Both the position numbers and the translations under genes were made by a program. A DNA stretch of 64,000 nucleotides from Tumebacillus flagellatus (lineage in GTDB: Bacteria > Bacillota > Bacilli > Tumebacillales > Tumebacillaceae), in contig NZ_JMIR01000013.1 of the NCBI RefSeq assembly GCF_000714935.1, positions 62,001 to 126,000 on the forward strand, written 5' to 3'. Positions 7,521 to 15,990 of the stretch are shown piece after piece; positions within the stretch are counted from its first letter, which is position 1, and every line of letters starts with the position of its first letter. The notes under the pieces are model-generated. The model saw only the letters and a list, made by a program, of their open reading frames with translations. It made no database searches and was not told the DNA's origin.

Positions 7521-8096
7521 TTACGCTTGCAGGGTTTGTTGCAGCGCTTGCAACGTTTTCTTCACGCCCACACCCTCGCGCCCGCTGTGCACAAACTCCA
7601 TGATCTTGGCGGCGCATTCGGCGATGGTCTCGGTGTGCGTGTTGACTTCCAGATCGTACACCGCATGTTGGTGCACGATGTCCATTTGATACTTCGCAAG
7701 CCCGATGATGCGGTCGCCGCGCTCGCGTTCGCGGCGTTCCAACTCTTCGACCGGGCAATGCACGCCGACAAACACCACCGGATAGTCCGCCAAGCGGTGC
7801 ACGGCGTCGACCAGCCACGATTTGCCTTCAAACACATGATCGACGATCACCGGACGGCCCATGTCGCTGACCGCGGCGACGCACTGGTGGAAATTCTCGT
7901 GCAGCGCCAGAATCAGCGGGCGTCGCTCGTCCAACGGAATGTCTTGGTCACAGGCGCGTTCCGGCGCCATGTCCCAAAACTGATCCGCCTGCATGTGGTA
8001 GTACGGTTCTTCGTTCAGATTTTGCAGATGCTTTGCCAGCGAGCTCTTTCCTGCGCTCGATGTGCCGTTTAAGAGGAGGATCGTACCGCGTGCCAT
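7521..8096 (-). CDS. P-loop kinase, chloramphenicol phosphotransferase-like family
   Basis: 191 residues. MARGTILLLNGTSSAGKSSLAK carries the Walker A motif GTSSAGKS. Later come PVIVDHVFEGKSWL (Walker B-like), VGVHCPVEELERRERERGDR (LID-like region) and DIVHQHAVYDLEVNTH, all typical of the CPT-like/zeta-like kinase family. Start ATG 8096 after AAGGGATGAG. The family phosphorylates small molecules; whether this one acts on chloramphenicol or another hydroxyl compound cannot be told. Single gene, divergent from the two-component sensor. Confidence 0.8.
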   Translation of the reverse strand: MARGTILLLNGTSSAGKSSLAKHLQNLNEEPYYHMQADQFWDMAPERACDQDIPLDERRPLILALHENFHQCVAAVSDMGRPVIVDHVFEGKSWLVDAVHRLADYPVVFVGVHCPVEELERRERERGDRIIGLAKYQMDIVHQHAVYDLEVNTHTETIAECAAKIMEFVHSGREGVGVKKTLQALQQTLQA

Positions 8097-8202
8097 GCTC
8101 GTGTCTCATCCCTTTTTTTCCAAAATTTCATTCAGTATACCACAGGATTTGCTCAAGCGTCGCGCGGTTCGGTAAGATAAAACCCAAAGGGAGGAATTCC
8201 GT

Positions 8203-9789
8203 GTGAGATTGCAAACCAAACTGATCCTCCTCATCACCTCGCTGCTCCTGCTGATCCTCGGCGTGTTCGCATGGCGCACCCAGCGCTTGCACGCCGAAAC
8301 GGAACAGGAGCAGATCGGTGTGCGCGCCGTAACGCTGGCAAACACCATCGCCCAGATTCCCGACATTCGCAACGCGTTGGCGACACCGCGCCCGCAGGAG
8401 ATCATTCAGCCGCTCGTCGAACGCATCCGCACCCAGGCGGGGGCTGAATTTATCGTCGTCGCCAACTCGGACGGCATTCGTTTTTCCCATCCCAACCCCG
8501 CGATGATCGGGCAGAAGATGGGGGGCGAGGACGAGACGCAAGTGCTGCGCGACCGCCAGACAACGATCACCGTCGCCACCGCGTCGCTCGGACCCTCCCT
8601 GCGCGGCAAAGTGCCGATTCTGGACGAGCACAACAACGTGCTGGGGCTGGTCTCCGTCGGCTATTCGCTGCAAGACATCGACAAGCTCAACGCAATCGAC
8701 CGCAACCGCATCATCTGGCTCAGCGCTCTGGCGCTGCTCGTCGGGTTGGCGGGTGCTGTGATGATCGCCAATGGAGTGAAGAAATCGATCTTGGGATTGG
8801 AGCCCCGCGAGATCGGACGTCTGTACCAAGAGAAACAGTCGATCCTCGAATCGATTCGCGAAGGCATCCTCGCGATCAACCAAGACGGCGTGATCACGAC
8901 CGCCAACCCCGCCGCCCTGCCGCTGTTGCATCTGCCGCAGCATCAATCGATCATCGGCCGCCGCTTGCTCGACGTCTTGCCCGACACGCGCTTGCTGGAA
9001 GTCGCCCGCTCCGGCCATGCCCTGCATGACGAGGAGCTGATCGCGGGCGAGGACATCTTGCTCGTCAACCGCATTCCTGTGTACAACCCGCGCGGGCAGG
9101 TGATCGGGGCGGTCGCGTCGTTTCGCGACAAATCGGAGCTCTCCAAACTCACCGAAGAACTGTCGCAGGTCTTGCGCTACGCCGACTCGCTGCGGGCGCA
9201 GACGCACGAGTATTCCAACAAACTGCACACGATCTCCGGGTTAATTCAATTGGAATCGTACCAAGAAGCGATCGACTTGATCACGCATGAGTCGAACATT
9301 CACCTGCACCTCGTGCAGTTTTTAATGAAGGAAGTGCCCGATCCGATTCTCGGCGGCCTGTTGATCGGCAAATACAACCGCGCCAACGAGATGAAAGTCC
9401 AGTTGAACGTCGACCCGGACAGCACGTTCACCGAACTGCCGGAGCACATCGACCGCAACGTGTTGGTCACGATCTTGGGCAATTTGATCGACAACGCGCT
9501 TGAAGCGGTGTTGATGTCGGAGCACGAGCCCAAGCTCGTCAACGTGTTTCTCACCGACATCGGCGACGATTTGATTCTCGAAGTCGAAGATACCGGACCC
9601 GGCGTGTCGGAAGCGGATGTGGAGCGCATCTTCGAGATCGGGTACTCGACCAAGCCCGGCGGCGAACATCGCGGGTTCGGTCTCCCCCTCGTCAAAAAAT
9701 CAGCCGCCGACCTGGGCGGCTATGTCACCTGCACCGCCAACCATCCCGTCGGCAGCGTGTTCACGGTGGCGATTCCCAAATGGAGGTGA
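8203..9789 (+). CDS. CitA/DcuS-type sensor histidine kinase
   Basis: 528 residues, membrane sensor for C4/C6 carboxylates. TM1 (LILLITSLLLLILGVFAW), an extracytoplasmic PAS-like domain with FSHPNPAMIGQ and GKVPILDEHNNVLGLVSVGYS, TM2 (IIWLSALALLVGLAGAVMI), a cytosolic PAS (EGILAINQDGVITTANPA) and the CitA-family phosphoacceptor region QTHEYSNKLHTISGLI. ATPase boxes are NLIDNALEA, DTGPGV and RGFGLPLVKKSA. GTG 8203 follows GGGAGGAATTCC. The response regulator starts 10 bases downstream. The likely target is the 2-hydroxycarboxylate symporter opposite, as with MalK/MalR and MaeN in Bacillus subtilis. Confidence 0.92.
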   Translation: MRLQTKLILLITSLLLLILGVFAWRTQRLHAETEQEQIGVRAVTLANTIAQIPDIRNALATPRPQEIIQPLVERIRTQAGAEFIVVANSDGIRFSHPNPAMIGQKMGGEDETQVLRDRQTTITVATASLGPSLRGKVPILDEHNNVLGLVSVGYSLQDIDKLNAIDRNRIIWLSALALLVGLAGAVMIANGVKKSILGLEPREIGRLYQEKQSILESIREGILAINQDGVITTANPAALPLLHLPQHQSIIGRRLLDVLPDTRLLEVARSGHALHDEELIAGEDILLVNRIPVYNPRGQVIGAVASFRDKSELSKLTEELSQVLRYADSLRAQTHEYSNKLHTISGLIQLESYQEAIDLITHESNIHLHLVQFLMKEVPDPILGGLLIGKYNRANEMKVQLNVDPDSTFTELPEHIDRNVLVTILGNLIDNALEAVLMSEHEPKLVNVFLTDIGDDLILEVEDTGPGVSEADVERIFEIGYSTKPGGEHRGFGLPLVKKSAADLGGYVTCTANHPVGSVFTVAIPKWR

Positions 9790-9799
9790 TCTCACCTTG

Positions 9800-10489
9800 A
9801 TGGATTTGCAAGTGTTGATCGTGGAAGACGACCCCAAAGTCGCCGAAGTCAACCGCCGCTTCGTAGAAAAAATCCCCGGCTACCGCGTGGTCGGCGTCGC
9901 CACCGACCGCGTGCAAGCGCAAGAACAGCTGGAAATTCTGCAACCGGACTTGGTGTTGCTCGACATCTACTTCCCGGACATGAACGGACTCGACCTGTTG
10001 CGCTGGATGCAGGAGGAACACCCGGAAACGGATGTGATCGCGATCACCGCCGCCAAGGAAGTGGACACCGTGCGCGAAGCGATGCGCGGCGGCGCGTTTG
10101 ATTATCTGGTCAAGCCGCTGGTGTTCGACCGCTTTCAACGCTCTCTCCAGCATTACAAAGATTACCGCCGCCGCTTGCAGCAGTTGCAAGCGGAGCGGCC
10201 GCGCATCGAGCAAGAGGAAATCGACCGCCTGCTCCACGGGGCCGCTGCAAACCCTGTCGCCAAAGACACGCAGCTTCCCAAGGGCATCGACAAACTGACG
10301 CTGGAAAAAGTCCTCGCCGCGCTCGACGATACCGGTTGGTCCGCCGACGAGATCGGCCGCAAGATCGGAGCGTCCCGCTCCACCGCCCGCCGCTATCTGG
10401 AATACCTCGTCGCCCAAGGCGAAGCGCGGGCGGAACTTTCCTACGGCGTCGTCGGCCGTCCCGAACGCGTCTACCGCCCGGTGAAGTAA
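9800..10489 (+). CDS. CitB/DctR-type response regulator
   Basis: 229 residues. The receiver domain has the acidic pair VEDD near residue 9, the phospho-acceptor Asp in LVLLDIYFPDMNG, AITAA and the lysine in YLVKPL. The C-terminal HTH of the CitB/MalR group reads LDDTGWSADEIGRKIGASRSTARRYLEYL. It starts just after GGAGGTGATCTCACC; TTG 9797 immediately before ATG 9800 is an alternative start. It forms an operon with the sensor kinase. Probable activator of the convergent symporter gene, by analogy with MalR-MaeN and CitB-CitM pairs. Confidence 0.92.
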   Translation: MDLQVLIVEDDPKVAEVNRRFVEKIPGYRVVGVATDRVQAQEQLEILQPDLVLLDIYFPDMNGLDLLRWMQEEHPETDVIAITAAKEVDTVREAMRGGAFDYLVKPLVFDRFQRSLQHYKDYRRRLQQLQAERPRIEQEEIDRLLHGAAANPVAKDTQLPKGIDKLTLEKVLAALDDTGWSADEIGRKIGASRSTARRYLEYLVAQGEARAELSYGVVGRPERVYRPVK

Positions 10490-10507
10490 AAAACGCAATC
10501 TATGCCA

Positions 10508-10550
10508 AAAGCCGCCTGCCCTGCGAGTGAGGGCAAGCGGTTTTTTTGGC
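10508..10550. terminator. Terminator between response regulator and symporter genes
   Basis: CCGCCTGCCCT pairs with AGGGCAAGCGG and is followed by TTTTTTT on the + strand. A-rich flank on the other side allows action in both directions. Confidence 0.85.
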
Positions 10551-10574
10551 TTTCGTTTTTGCGTGCGGTTTCAA

Positions 10575-11909
10575 TTAGTGGAAGTAGCTGAGCAACGCAA
10601 CCGCCGTCGTGACGGTGATCGCCCCGAAGATTCGCGTGGACACTTGCGCAAACGGCATCAACATCAGACGATCGGACGCGGTGAGGATCGCCACGTCGCC
10701 CGTTCCGCCTTGACCGCTGTGACAAGCGGTGACGATGGCGGATTCGATCGGGAACATCTTCATCCATTTGCCGACGAAGAAACCGGTGGTGATCATCGCG
10801 AGCACCGTGCAGAAGATCGTGATCAAGTACGCCGGGTTGAGCACGGCGATCAGCGAGCTCCACGGAGTCATCGCGACGCCGACGCCCATCAACAGCGGGA
10901 ACGTGACTGCGGTGACGAAGAAACGATAGCTCATGAACGCGCCGTCTTCATAGTCTTTCGGCAATTTGCCGGTCAGTTTGATCAGCACGGCCAGGAACAG
11001 CATGACAATCGGTGCGGGCAAACCGGTCATCTTGTTGATCCACCCGCCGAACAGATACATGGCGATCGCCATCGCCGCGCCCGCCGCCATATGCGGAAGC
11101 GAGATCGAGCGTTTCTCACCGGCTGCGGCTTCCAGCAGTTCTTTGTCGTTGCCCGATTTGACGAGCACGCCGTTGCCGCTCCACTCCGGTTTGCGCTCGC
11201 CGAGTTTTTTCAGCAGTCCGGCGAGGATGATCGCCGAGAGCGAGCCGAGCATGACGGCCGGCAGAACGGTCGGAAGTTGCGCGTCTTGCGTGGATTTGAG
11301 AATGGCCGCGTAAGAAATCGAAAGCGGAACGGCGCCTTCCCCGACGCCGCCTGCCATGATCGGCACCACGACGTAGAAGAAACTTTTATAAACACCCAGT
11401 CCAAGCAGCGAACCGACGCCGACTCCGACGCCCATCGCGACGAGAGTCCCCGCCAGCAGCGGCACCAGCATGCGCAGGAACGCTTTGATCAGAATCTGAC
11501 GGTTCATCCCCAAGATACTGCCGACGACGAGAATCGAGATGTACACATAGAGAAAGTTGGTCGACTTCATAAACGTCGTGACCGTGTCGGTGGCGATCTG
11601 CGGCAACAGATGGTGTGCCACCATGTACGACGGGAAGAACGTCGCGAGAATCGACGAGCCGCCGATGTTTTTGAAATACGGAATCCGGTTGCCGATCTCC
11701 GCGAGCACGAAGCCGAACATCACCATGATCAAGATCGCGCCCAGCATGTCCTTGGGCAGCGTGCCCCCGAGCATGAGAATGTACGTCAAGATCAGCATCG
11801 GCACGTACATGAACAGCGGGACGATTCCGACTTTGAACTGAAGAATTTTCTGCAGCGTGCTATGCGGTTGCAGCGACAACGGCACGCCGGAGGATTGTTG
11901 AGCTTGCAT
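10575..11909 (-). CDS. 2-hydroxycarboxylate:Na+ symporter (malate/citrate; MaeN/CitS family)
   Basis: 444 residues with about 11 hydrophobic segments. The two family signatures are present: MAGGVGEGAVPLSISYA in the first half and GQGGTGDVAILTASDRLMLMPFAQVSTRI in the second; both correspond to the re-entrant loops that bind substrate and Na+. Start ATG 11909 after AAGGGGGTAC; upstream in-frame codons lack a ribosome site. A cre-like site overlaps the leader, suggesting CcpA repression. The two-component genes converge on it. Malate is favoured over citrate by the MaeN-like motif, but substrate is not proven. Confidence 0.9.
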   Translation of the reverse strand: MQAQQSSGVPLSLQPHSTLQKILQFKVGIVPLFMYVPMLILTYILMLGGTLPKDMLGAILIMVMFGFVLAEIGNRIPYFKNIGGSSILATFFPSYMVAHHLLPQIATDTVTTFMKSTNFLYVYISILVVGSILGMNRQILIKAFLRMLVPLLAGTLVAMGVGVGVGSLLGLGVYKSFFYVVVPIMAGGVGEGAVPLSISYAAILKSTQDAQLPTVLPAVMLGSLSAIILAGLLKKLGERKPEWSGNGVLVKSGNDKELLEAAAGEKRSISLPHMAAGAAMAIAMYLFGGWINKMTGLPAPIVMLFLAVLIKLTGKLPKDYEDGAFMSYRFFVTAVTFPLLMGVGVAMTPWSSLIAVLNPAYLITIFCTVLAMITTGFFVGKWMKMFPIESAIVTACHSGQGGTGDVAILTASDRLMLMPFAQVSTRIFGAITVTTAVALLSYFH

Positions 11910-11927
11910 TTCGAATGTACCCCCTTG

Positions 11928-11941
11928 TGAGAACGCTTTCA
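11928..11941 (-). promoter_or_regulatory. catabolite-responsive element (cre) upstream of symporter
   Basis: Reverse strand TGAAAGCGTTCTCA matches the CcpA cre consensus TGWAARCGYTWNCW at 13 of 14 positions. It lies between any promoter and the ribosome site of the symporter, a position that suits roadblock repression by CcpA. Confidence 0.65.
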
Positions 11942-12045
11942 TCTGTTGAGGCGAGTATAGCATCCCGAACGTTCGGACGAATACATTCTCGAAATAACGC
12001 GCATTGTGTGCATTGTGCTCACGACCGGTATGCAAAAAAGCCCTG

Positions 12046-12072
12046 ATCGGCGCGGGCCGGCAGGGCTTTGGG
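12046..12072 (-). terminator. Terminator after the 73-residue protein gene
   Basis: AAAGCCCTG pairs with CAGGGCTTT. The reverse strand continues with TTTTTTGC after the stem. Confidence 0.75.
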
Positions 12073-12081
12073 GGCGGATTC

Positions 12082-12303
12082 TCACCCGAGTTTTTTCGAA
12101 TAGGAAGCGCGGTCGAGCACGCTTTGTTCCAGTTCGGTTTTGACTTTGGGGTACTCGCTGATGTAGCGGGCGATGTCCGGTTTGTCGTTGTTTTGCTTGG
12201 TCTGGTCGTACAGCCGAATCAAGTAGTACAAAAAGACCGTTTCCGAAAAAGTGTTGCCCGGCGCCAACTGGCGGGCTTTGCGAGGGCGGAATGTGTTCGC
12301 CAT
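12082..12303 (-). CDS. small hypothetical protein, 73 residues
   Basis: Starts MANTFRPRKARQLAPGNTFS; the middle is helical with aromatic residues (VFLYYLIRLYDQ) and the tail is charged (YPKVKTELEQSVLDRASYSKK). No membrane segment or signal peptide. ATG 12303 follows GGAAGGGAG and a terminator follows the stop, so it is a real gene. It lies just after the HD-GYP gene in the same direction and may share its transcript. Family not recognised. Confidence 0.6.
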   Translation of the reverse strand: MANTFRPRKARQLAPGNTFSETVFLYYLIRLYDQTKQNNDKPDIARYISEYPKVKTELEQSVLDRASYSKKLG

Positions 12304-12322
12304 AGTGTTTTTCTCCCTTCCT

Positions 12323-13372
12323 TCACCAAGAGAGGACGCGGCGTATGCTGAGATGTCGCACTTCTGTGAGGTTGAGGTACACGTCGCCAGTCCGGATCAG
12401 TGGCTTGGTCACTTGATACGGCGATACATACACCACCTGTCCGGTGGTGCCGTCGCTCAGTTCGAGGGTGTTGCCGATAAAGTACGTTTTCAGATGCTCC
12501 GTCAGTTGCCAAACCACGCGCGGGTCGAGTTTGCCGTACGACAGGCTCGTCAACTCTTCGATCGCGTGGTACACGTTCACGCTCCACGTGTGCGGGGTGA
12601 GCGACGTCAAGTTGATAAATTCGTTGGCGACCGCGACGATGCGCGAGTAGAGGTCGATCTCGTCGCAGTCAAGCCCGTACGGATCGCCGAGTCCGTCGAG
12701 TGTTTCGTGATGGTTTTGAGCAACGAGCGCGATGCGTTCCGGCAAGCGCGAGTTTTGCAAAATCTCATAGCCGAGCGTCGGATGCGTCAGATAGAGCATC
12801 TCATCTTCCTCGCTGAAACGTTCTTGTTTGCGCACGAGGTCGCGCGGCAGTTGTGTTTTTCCAATGTCGTGCAAGGCGCCTGCCAATTGCAGTTCGGCGG
12901 TTGCGTCCGGGTCAAGCCCGAGCCATGCTCCCAGTTGTTTGGCGAGCATCGCCACGCGCAGAGAATGATGAGCGAGCGAATCGTCCTCGTTGAGCAAGGA
13001 AACGAAGATGCACAGCGGGTTGCTTTCGACCTCGCACGATTCTTCAAAGCGCTGGAGGGTGGCGATCACGTCGATGAGTTGAACTTGCTTGGTGGAAACG
13101 ACCTGGTCGAAGATCTCGCCCAACTCGCGGGCGGCGAGGTCGTAGCCGAACGTCAATTCCGGATGGAGGTAGTGGTGGCCGGGGTTTAACGTTTTGCAGT
13201 TCTCGCGCTCGATCCAGACGTCGACGATGCCGAGGTCCTGCAAGCGCTGTATGCGGGTTTCATTGAGTACGGTACCCGCTCCAAGGATGAGCACGCCATC
13301 CGGGGTATAGAGATCCGTCGCGACAATTTGCTTCTCGGTCAAATCCGAGACGCGGACTTTGATCTGCATCAC
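12323..13372 (-). CDS. HD-GYP domain protein, probable cyclic-di-GMP phosphodiesterase
   Basis: 349 residues. N-terminal 120 residues form a domain with the DUF3391-like start seen in many HD-GYP proteins (VSDLTEKQIVATDLYTPDGVLILGAGTVL). The HD-GYP domain follows: SLRVAMLAKQLGAWLGL, HDIGK near residue 167, THPTLGYEIL, HHETLDGLGDPYGL and DLYSRIVAVANEF. The GYP-type motif reads LGDPYGL rather than GYP, so activity is likely but not certain. ATG 13372. No sensor or membrane segment, so cytosolic. It would lower c-di-GMP. Confidence 0.85.
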   Translation of the reverse strand: MMQIKVRVSDLTEKQIVATDLYTPDGVLILGAGTVLNETRIQRLQDLGIVDVWIERENCKTLNPGHHYLHPELTFGYDLAARELGEIFDQVVSTKQVQLIDVIATLQRFEESCEVESNPLCIFVSLLNEDDSLAHHSLRVAMLAKQLGAWLGLDPDATAELQLAGALHDIGKTQLPRDLVRKQERFSEEDEMLYLTHPTLGYEILQNSRLPERIALVAQNHHETLDGLGDPYGLDCDEIDLYSRIVAVANEFINLTSLTPHTWSVNVYHAIEELTSLSYGKLDPRVVWQLTEHLKTYFIGNTLELSDGTTGQVVYVSPYQVTKPLIRTGDVYLNLTEVRHLSIRRVLSW

Positions 13373-13715
13373 CCAGAACTCCCATCTGTAGGTTCTCTAG
13401 TTTATAATTTTAGTTTAACCAAGGAATCAGAACTGTTGAATAGTCAGATTTGCCCGTTTGTGGGGGTTCTCCTGTTGCAAACTTGTTACGTTTGTACTAC
13501 GATTCTGTTTCGACACGGGCAGGAAGTCATAGTTCTGTAGATCACCTTCTTCTAAAAGTACAAGAAAAAGGCACCCCGGCAGAGATGCCTGTTCGTGCGT
13601 CGTAAGCGGTTGTTGCATAGGCTGAGGAAGATAGGGGAATCATTTGACCGCAACTCAAGTTCTCCCCTATTCTCGCTTACAAGAAGATGTTATTCTTGGG
13701 AATAGAGGTGATCGC

Positions 13716-14246
13716 ATGGAAATGCTCGCGAAGAATTTTCGAAAGATCCAAGGCCGCAAAGACCTGACACAACGCCTGTTTCAGTTTTTTCCGAACGACA
13801 TGACGAACCGCGACATCTTGTTCCTCTGCATCGGCACAGACAAAGCCACCGGCGATTGCTTGGGGCCGCTGCTCGGCACGTACTTGCAAGAAGCCGGCTA
13901 CGACAACGTCATCGGCACCCTGGACGCGCCCTGCCACGGCGTGAATTTGCACACGATTGTCAACAGCCTGCCTGTCAACAAGCAAGTGATCGCCATCGAT
14001 GCTTGTCTGGGCCCTGAAGCCAACATCGGCACATTCGAGCTGCGCAACGGGCCGCTGCGAGCGGGCGAAGGCACGGGCAACGACCAGCGTCCGATCGGCG
14101 ATTACAGCATCCTCGGCTTTGTGAACGTGCATACCCACAACATGAAAATCAACCGCGAGAACCTCCAATCGACGTCGTTCGGGTTTGTCCGCAAGATGAC
14201 CCAAGACTTGAAGATTGCGCTGATGGCGAGGTTTCCTTTGGAATAA
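13716..14246 (+). CDS. yyaC: YyaC-family sporulation protein (GPR-like fold)
   Basis: About 176 residues. Family blocks LFLCIGTDKATGDCLGPLLG, GTLDAPCHGVNLH, IDACLGPEANIGTFELRNGPLRAGEG and VNVHTHNMKINRENLQSTSFGFVRKM. YyaC is a DUF1256 protein related to the germination protease GPR and conserved in spore formers. ATG 13716 has the ideal ribosome site AGAGGTGATC, while an in-frame TTG at 13644 would add 24 residues with a weaker site. A terminator follows. Role in spore formation is known only in outline. Confidence 0.85.
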   Translation: MEMLAKNFRKIQGRKDLTQRLFQFFPNDMTNRDILFLCIGTDKATGDCLGPLLGTYLQEAGYDNVIGTLDAPCHGVNLHTIVNSLPVNKQVIAIDACLGPEANIGTFELRNGPLRAGEGTGNDQRPIGDYSILGFVNVHTHNMKINRENLQSTSFGFVRKMTQDLKIALMARFPLE

Positions 14247-14254
14247 GACGACAG

Positions 14255-14284
14255 AGTCCCTTACACTTGGAAGGGACTTTTTTT
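14255..14284 (+). terminator. Terminator after yyaC
   Basis: AGTCCCTT (14255-14262) pairs with AAGGGACT (14271-14278), followed by TTTTTTCG. Confidence 0.85.
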
Positions 14285-14356
14285 CGTTTCTCGAAAGGTT
14301 TTTGGCGATGGAGATGGAAGTAGGGAGAGAGCTTATTTTTTTGCAAAGAACGGAGA

Positions 14357-15133
14357 ATGTGCATGTGGGATCATATTTCGTTGGGAATGCTGCTGTTTGT
14401 GATGGCGGCAGGATTTGTCGCGTCGTTCGTGGACTCGGTGGTCGGCGGAGGCGGTTTGATTTCCGTTCCGGCGCTGCTGTTGACCGGATTGCCGACGCAG
14501 GTGGTGCTGGGCACGAATAAGCTGGCGGGCACGCTGTCGTCGTTCACGTCCACCGTGTCGTTCATCCGCTCGGGCAAAGTGAACTTCGGGTTGGTGAAGT
14601 ACCTGTTCCCGCTGTCGTTGCTCGGATCGGCGGCCGGGGTGTTGGTGGTGAAGATCACTCCGTCCGACTTCTTGCAGCCGATCGTGATCGTGATGCTGGT
14701 GGCGGTCACGATCTACACGCTGTTTCGCAAGAACTGGGGCGACCAATCGACATACAAAGGCCTGACGAAAAAAGTCGCCGTGCTCGGTGCGCTCGCCGCG
14801 CTGGGCATGGGGTTCTACGACGGTTTCTTCGGGCCGGGGACGGGGTCGTTCCTGCTGTTCATCTTCCTCACGCTCGGGTTTGACTTCGTGGGAGCGGCAG
14901 GCAACTCCAAAGTGCTGAATTTCGGCAGCAACTTGGCGGGCATGGTCACGTTCATGTCGCTCGGTCTGGTCAATTACGCGTACGGCATCCCGATGGCGGT
15001 CGCCATGATTCTCGGCGCGCTGGTCGGCTCCCGCGTCGCCATCCGCAAGGGCGCGTCGTATGTCAAACCGCTGTTCATCTGTGTGAGCGTGTTGATGATC
15101 GGGAAGCAGTTGTATGATTTGGTGTTGAAGTAA
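14357..15133 (+). CDS. TSUP family (TauE/SafE) sulfite/organosulfonate exporter-like permease
   Basis: 258 residues with about eight hydrophobic helices and two repeated halves. Starts with VMAAGFVASFVDSVVGGGGLISVPALL, the family hallmark, followed by GLPTQVVLGTNKLAGTLSS. The second half has MGFYDGFFGPGTGSFLLF and NSKVLNFGSNLAG. ATG 14357 or ATG 14363 could start translation after CGGAG. Single-gene unit with terminators on both sides. TSUP proteins move anions such as sulfite or sulfoacetate; the substrate here is unknown. Confidence 0.88.
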   Translation: MCMWDHISLGMLLFVMAAGFVASFVDSVVGGGGLISVPALLLTGLPTQVVLGTNKLAGTLSSFTSTVSFIRSGKVNFGLVKYLFPLSLLGSAAGVLVVKITPSDFLQPIVIVMLVAVTIYTLFRKNWGDQSTYKGLTKKVAVLGALAALGMGFYDGFFGPGTGSFLLFIFLTLGFDFVGAAGNSKVLNFGSNLAGMVTFMSLGLVNYAYGIPMAVAMILGALVGSRVAIRKGASYVKPLFICVSVLMIGKQLYDLVLK

Positions 15134-15136
15134 AAA

Positions 15137-15181
15137 AGGAAGGCTGCCGGAGATGATACCAGAATGGCAGCCTTCCTTTTT
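15137..15181. terminator. Bidirectional terminator between TSUP permease and defence-like pair
   Basis: AAGGAAGGCTGCC (15137-15149) pairs with GGCAGCCTTCCTT (15166-15178), T-rich on both strands. Confidence 0.88.
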
Positions 15182-15182
15182 C

Positions 15183-15989
15183 TTATGCTTCTGCGGAACA
15201 GGGTTCGAGTCCCAGGAGTTGTTTCAAAAAATACTGAAGTTTCGCGGCGCTTGAAAGGCTCATGGTGTCAGGGCAGAACCAGTCGTCCTTGGCGATAGAA
15301 ACGGTGTTGGAGGTTCCAGGGCGGAGCAAGTTGTTCATACAACCGACGATTGCCTTGTCCCGTTTGGAATCTGACCAACTGGAAAAACGATCTACATACT
15401 TCTCTGCCTCGGCTTGTATTTCTTGAGAAGTTGCCGCGGCGCATTCCAACAAGACCGTTTCGAGCGTCCCTGTCTTTTCATTGTCAGGTAAGACATAGAC
15501 GCCGATGCGTTGCCTGCGTTCTATGACAAGTCCCGGCGACGGGAAGTTCGCGAAATGTGCCATGACGCTCGATGGCGACGGAAGCTCCTGAAGTTTTTCC
15601 TGATAGTACGCCATCGCTTCGCTCGGTGTTCTCCCGTCTGCGTCTCCCATGATCGACAACGAAGTGAACCGATCCCCGTTGTCATCGAGATTGGACAAGG
15701 TGGCGGCCATCGTCTTCACCAGCGCGGACTCGCCGCCCACAGCATGAACGGCGATCAGGTCGAGGTCTTCCAAATCGCCATAGCGGAAAAAAAGCGGAAC
15801 CGGTATCCGTTCGGTCATATCGTCGTTGTACGGAAAATCAAGCTTGGTCAGATGTTCGAGATATCGCTCTACATCCAACTTGGTCAGGGTCATAAGTTTT
15901 TTGATCTGACGTGCTCCCAAAAGTTCGAGGATCTTGCCGACTGCGGCAGCATCATGCGGTCCTTCCACCACGAGATAGTGGTATCTCAT
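15183..15989 (-). CDS. DUF3226-like TOPRIM-fold protein (putative nuclease partner of the ATPase)
   Basis: 268 residues. Starts MRYHYLVVEGPHDAAAVGKIL, a TOPRIM-type first strand with catalytic Glu (VEGPHD). LSIMGDADGRTPSEAM supplies the DxD-like motif, and GVYVLPDNEKTGTLETVLLE matches the DUF3226/DUF4435 pattern in which an acidic patch precedes the helical tail. ATG 15989 is one base beyond the stop of the upstream AAA ATPase, so the two are translationally linked. AAA plus TOPRIM-like pairs are the architecture of OLD-type and PARIS-type phage defence. Predicted effector nuclease; substrate not known. Confidence 0.75.
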   Translation of the reverse strand: MRYHYLVVEGPHDAAAVGKILELLGARQIKKLMTLTKLDVERYLEHLTKLDFPYNDDMTERIPVPLFFRYGDLEDLDLIAVHAVGGESALVKTMAATLSNLDDNGDRFTSLSIMGDADGRTPSEAMAYYQEKLQELPSPSSVMAHFANFPSPGLVIERRQRIGVYVLPDNEKTGTLETVLLECAAATSQEIQAEAEKYVDRFSSWSDSKRDKAIVGCMNNLLRPGTSNTVSIAKDDWFCPDTMSLSSAAKLQYFLKQLLGLEPCSAEA

Positions 15990-15990
15990 G

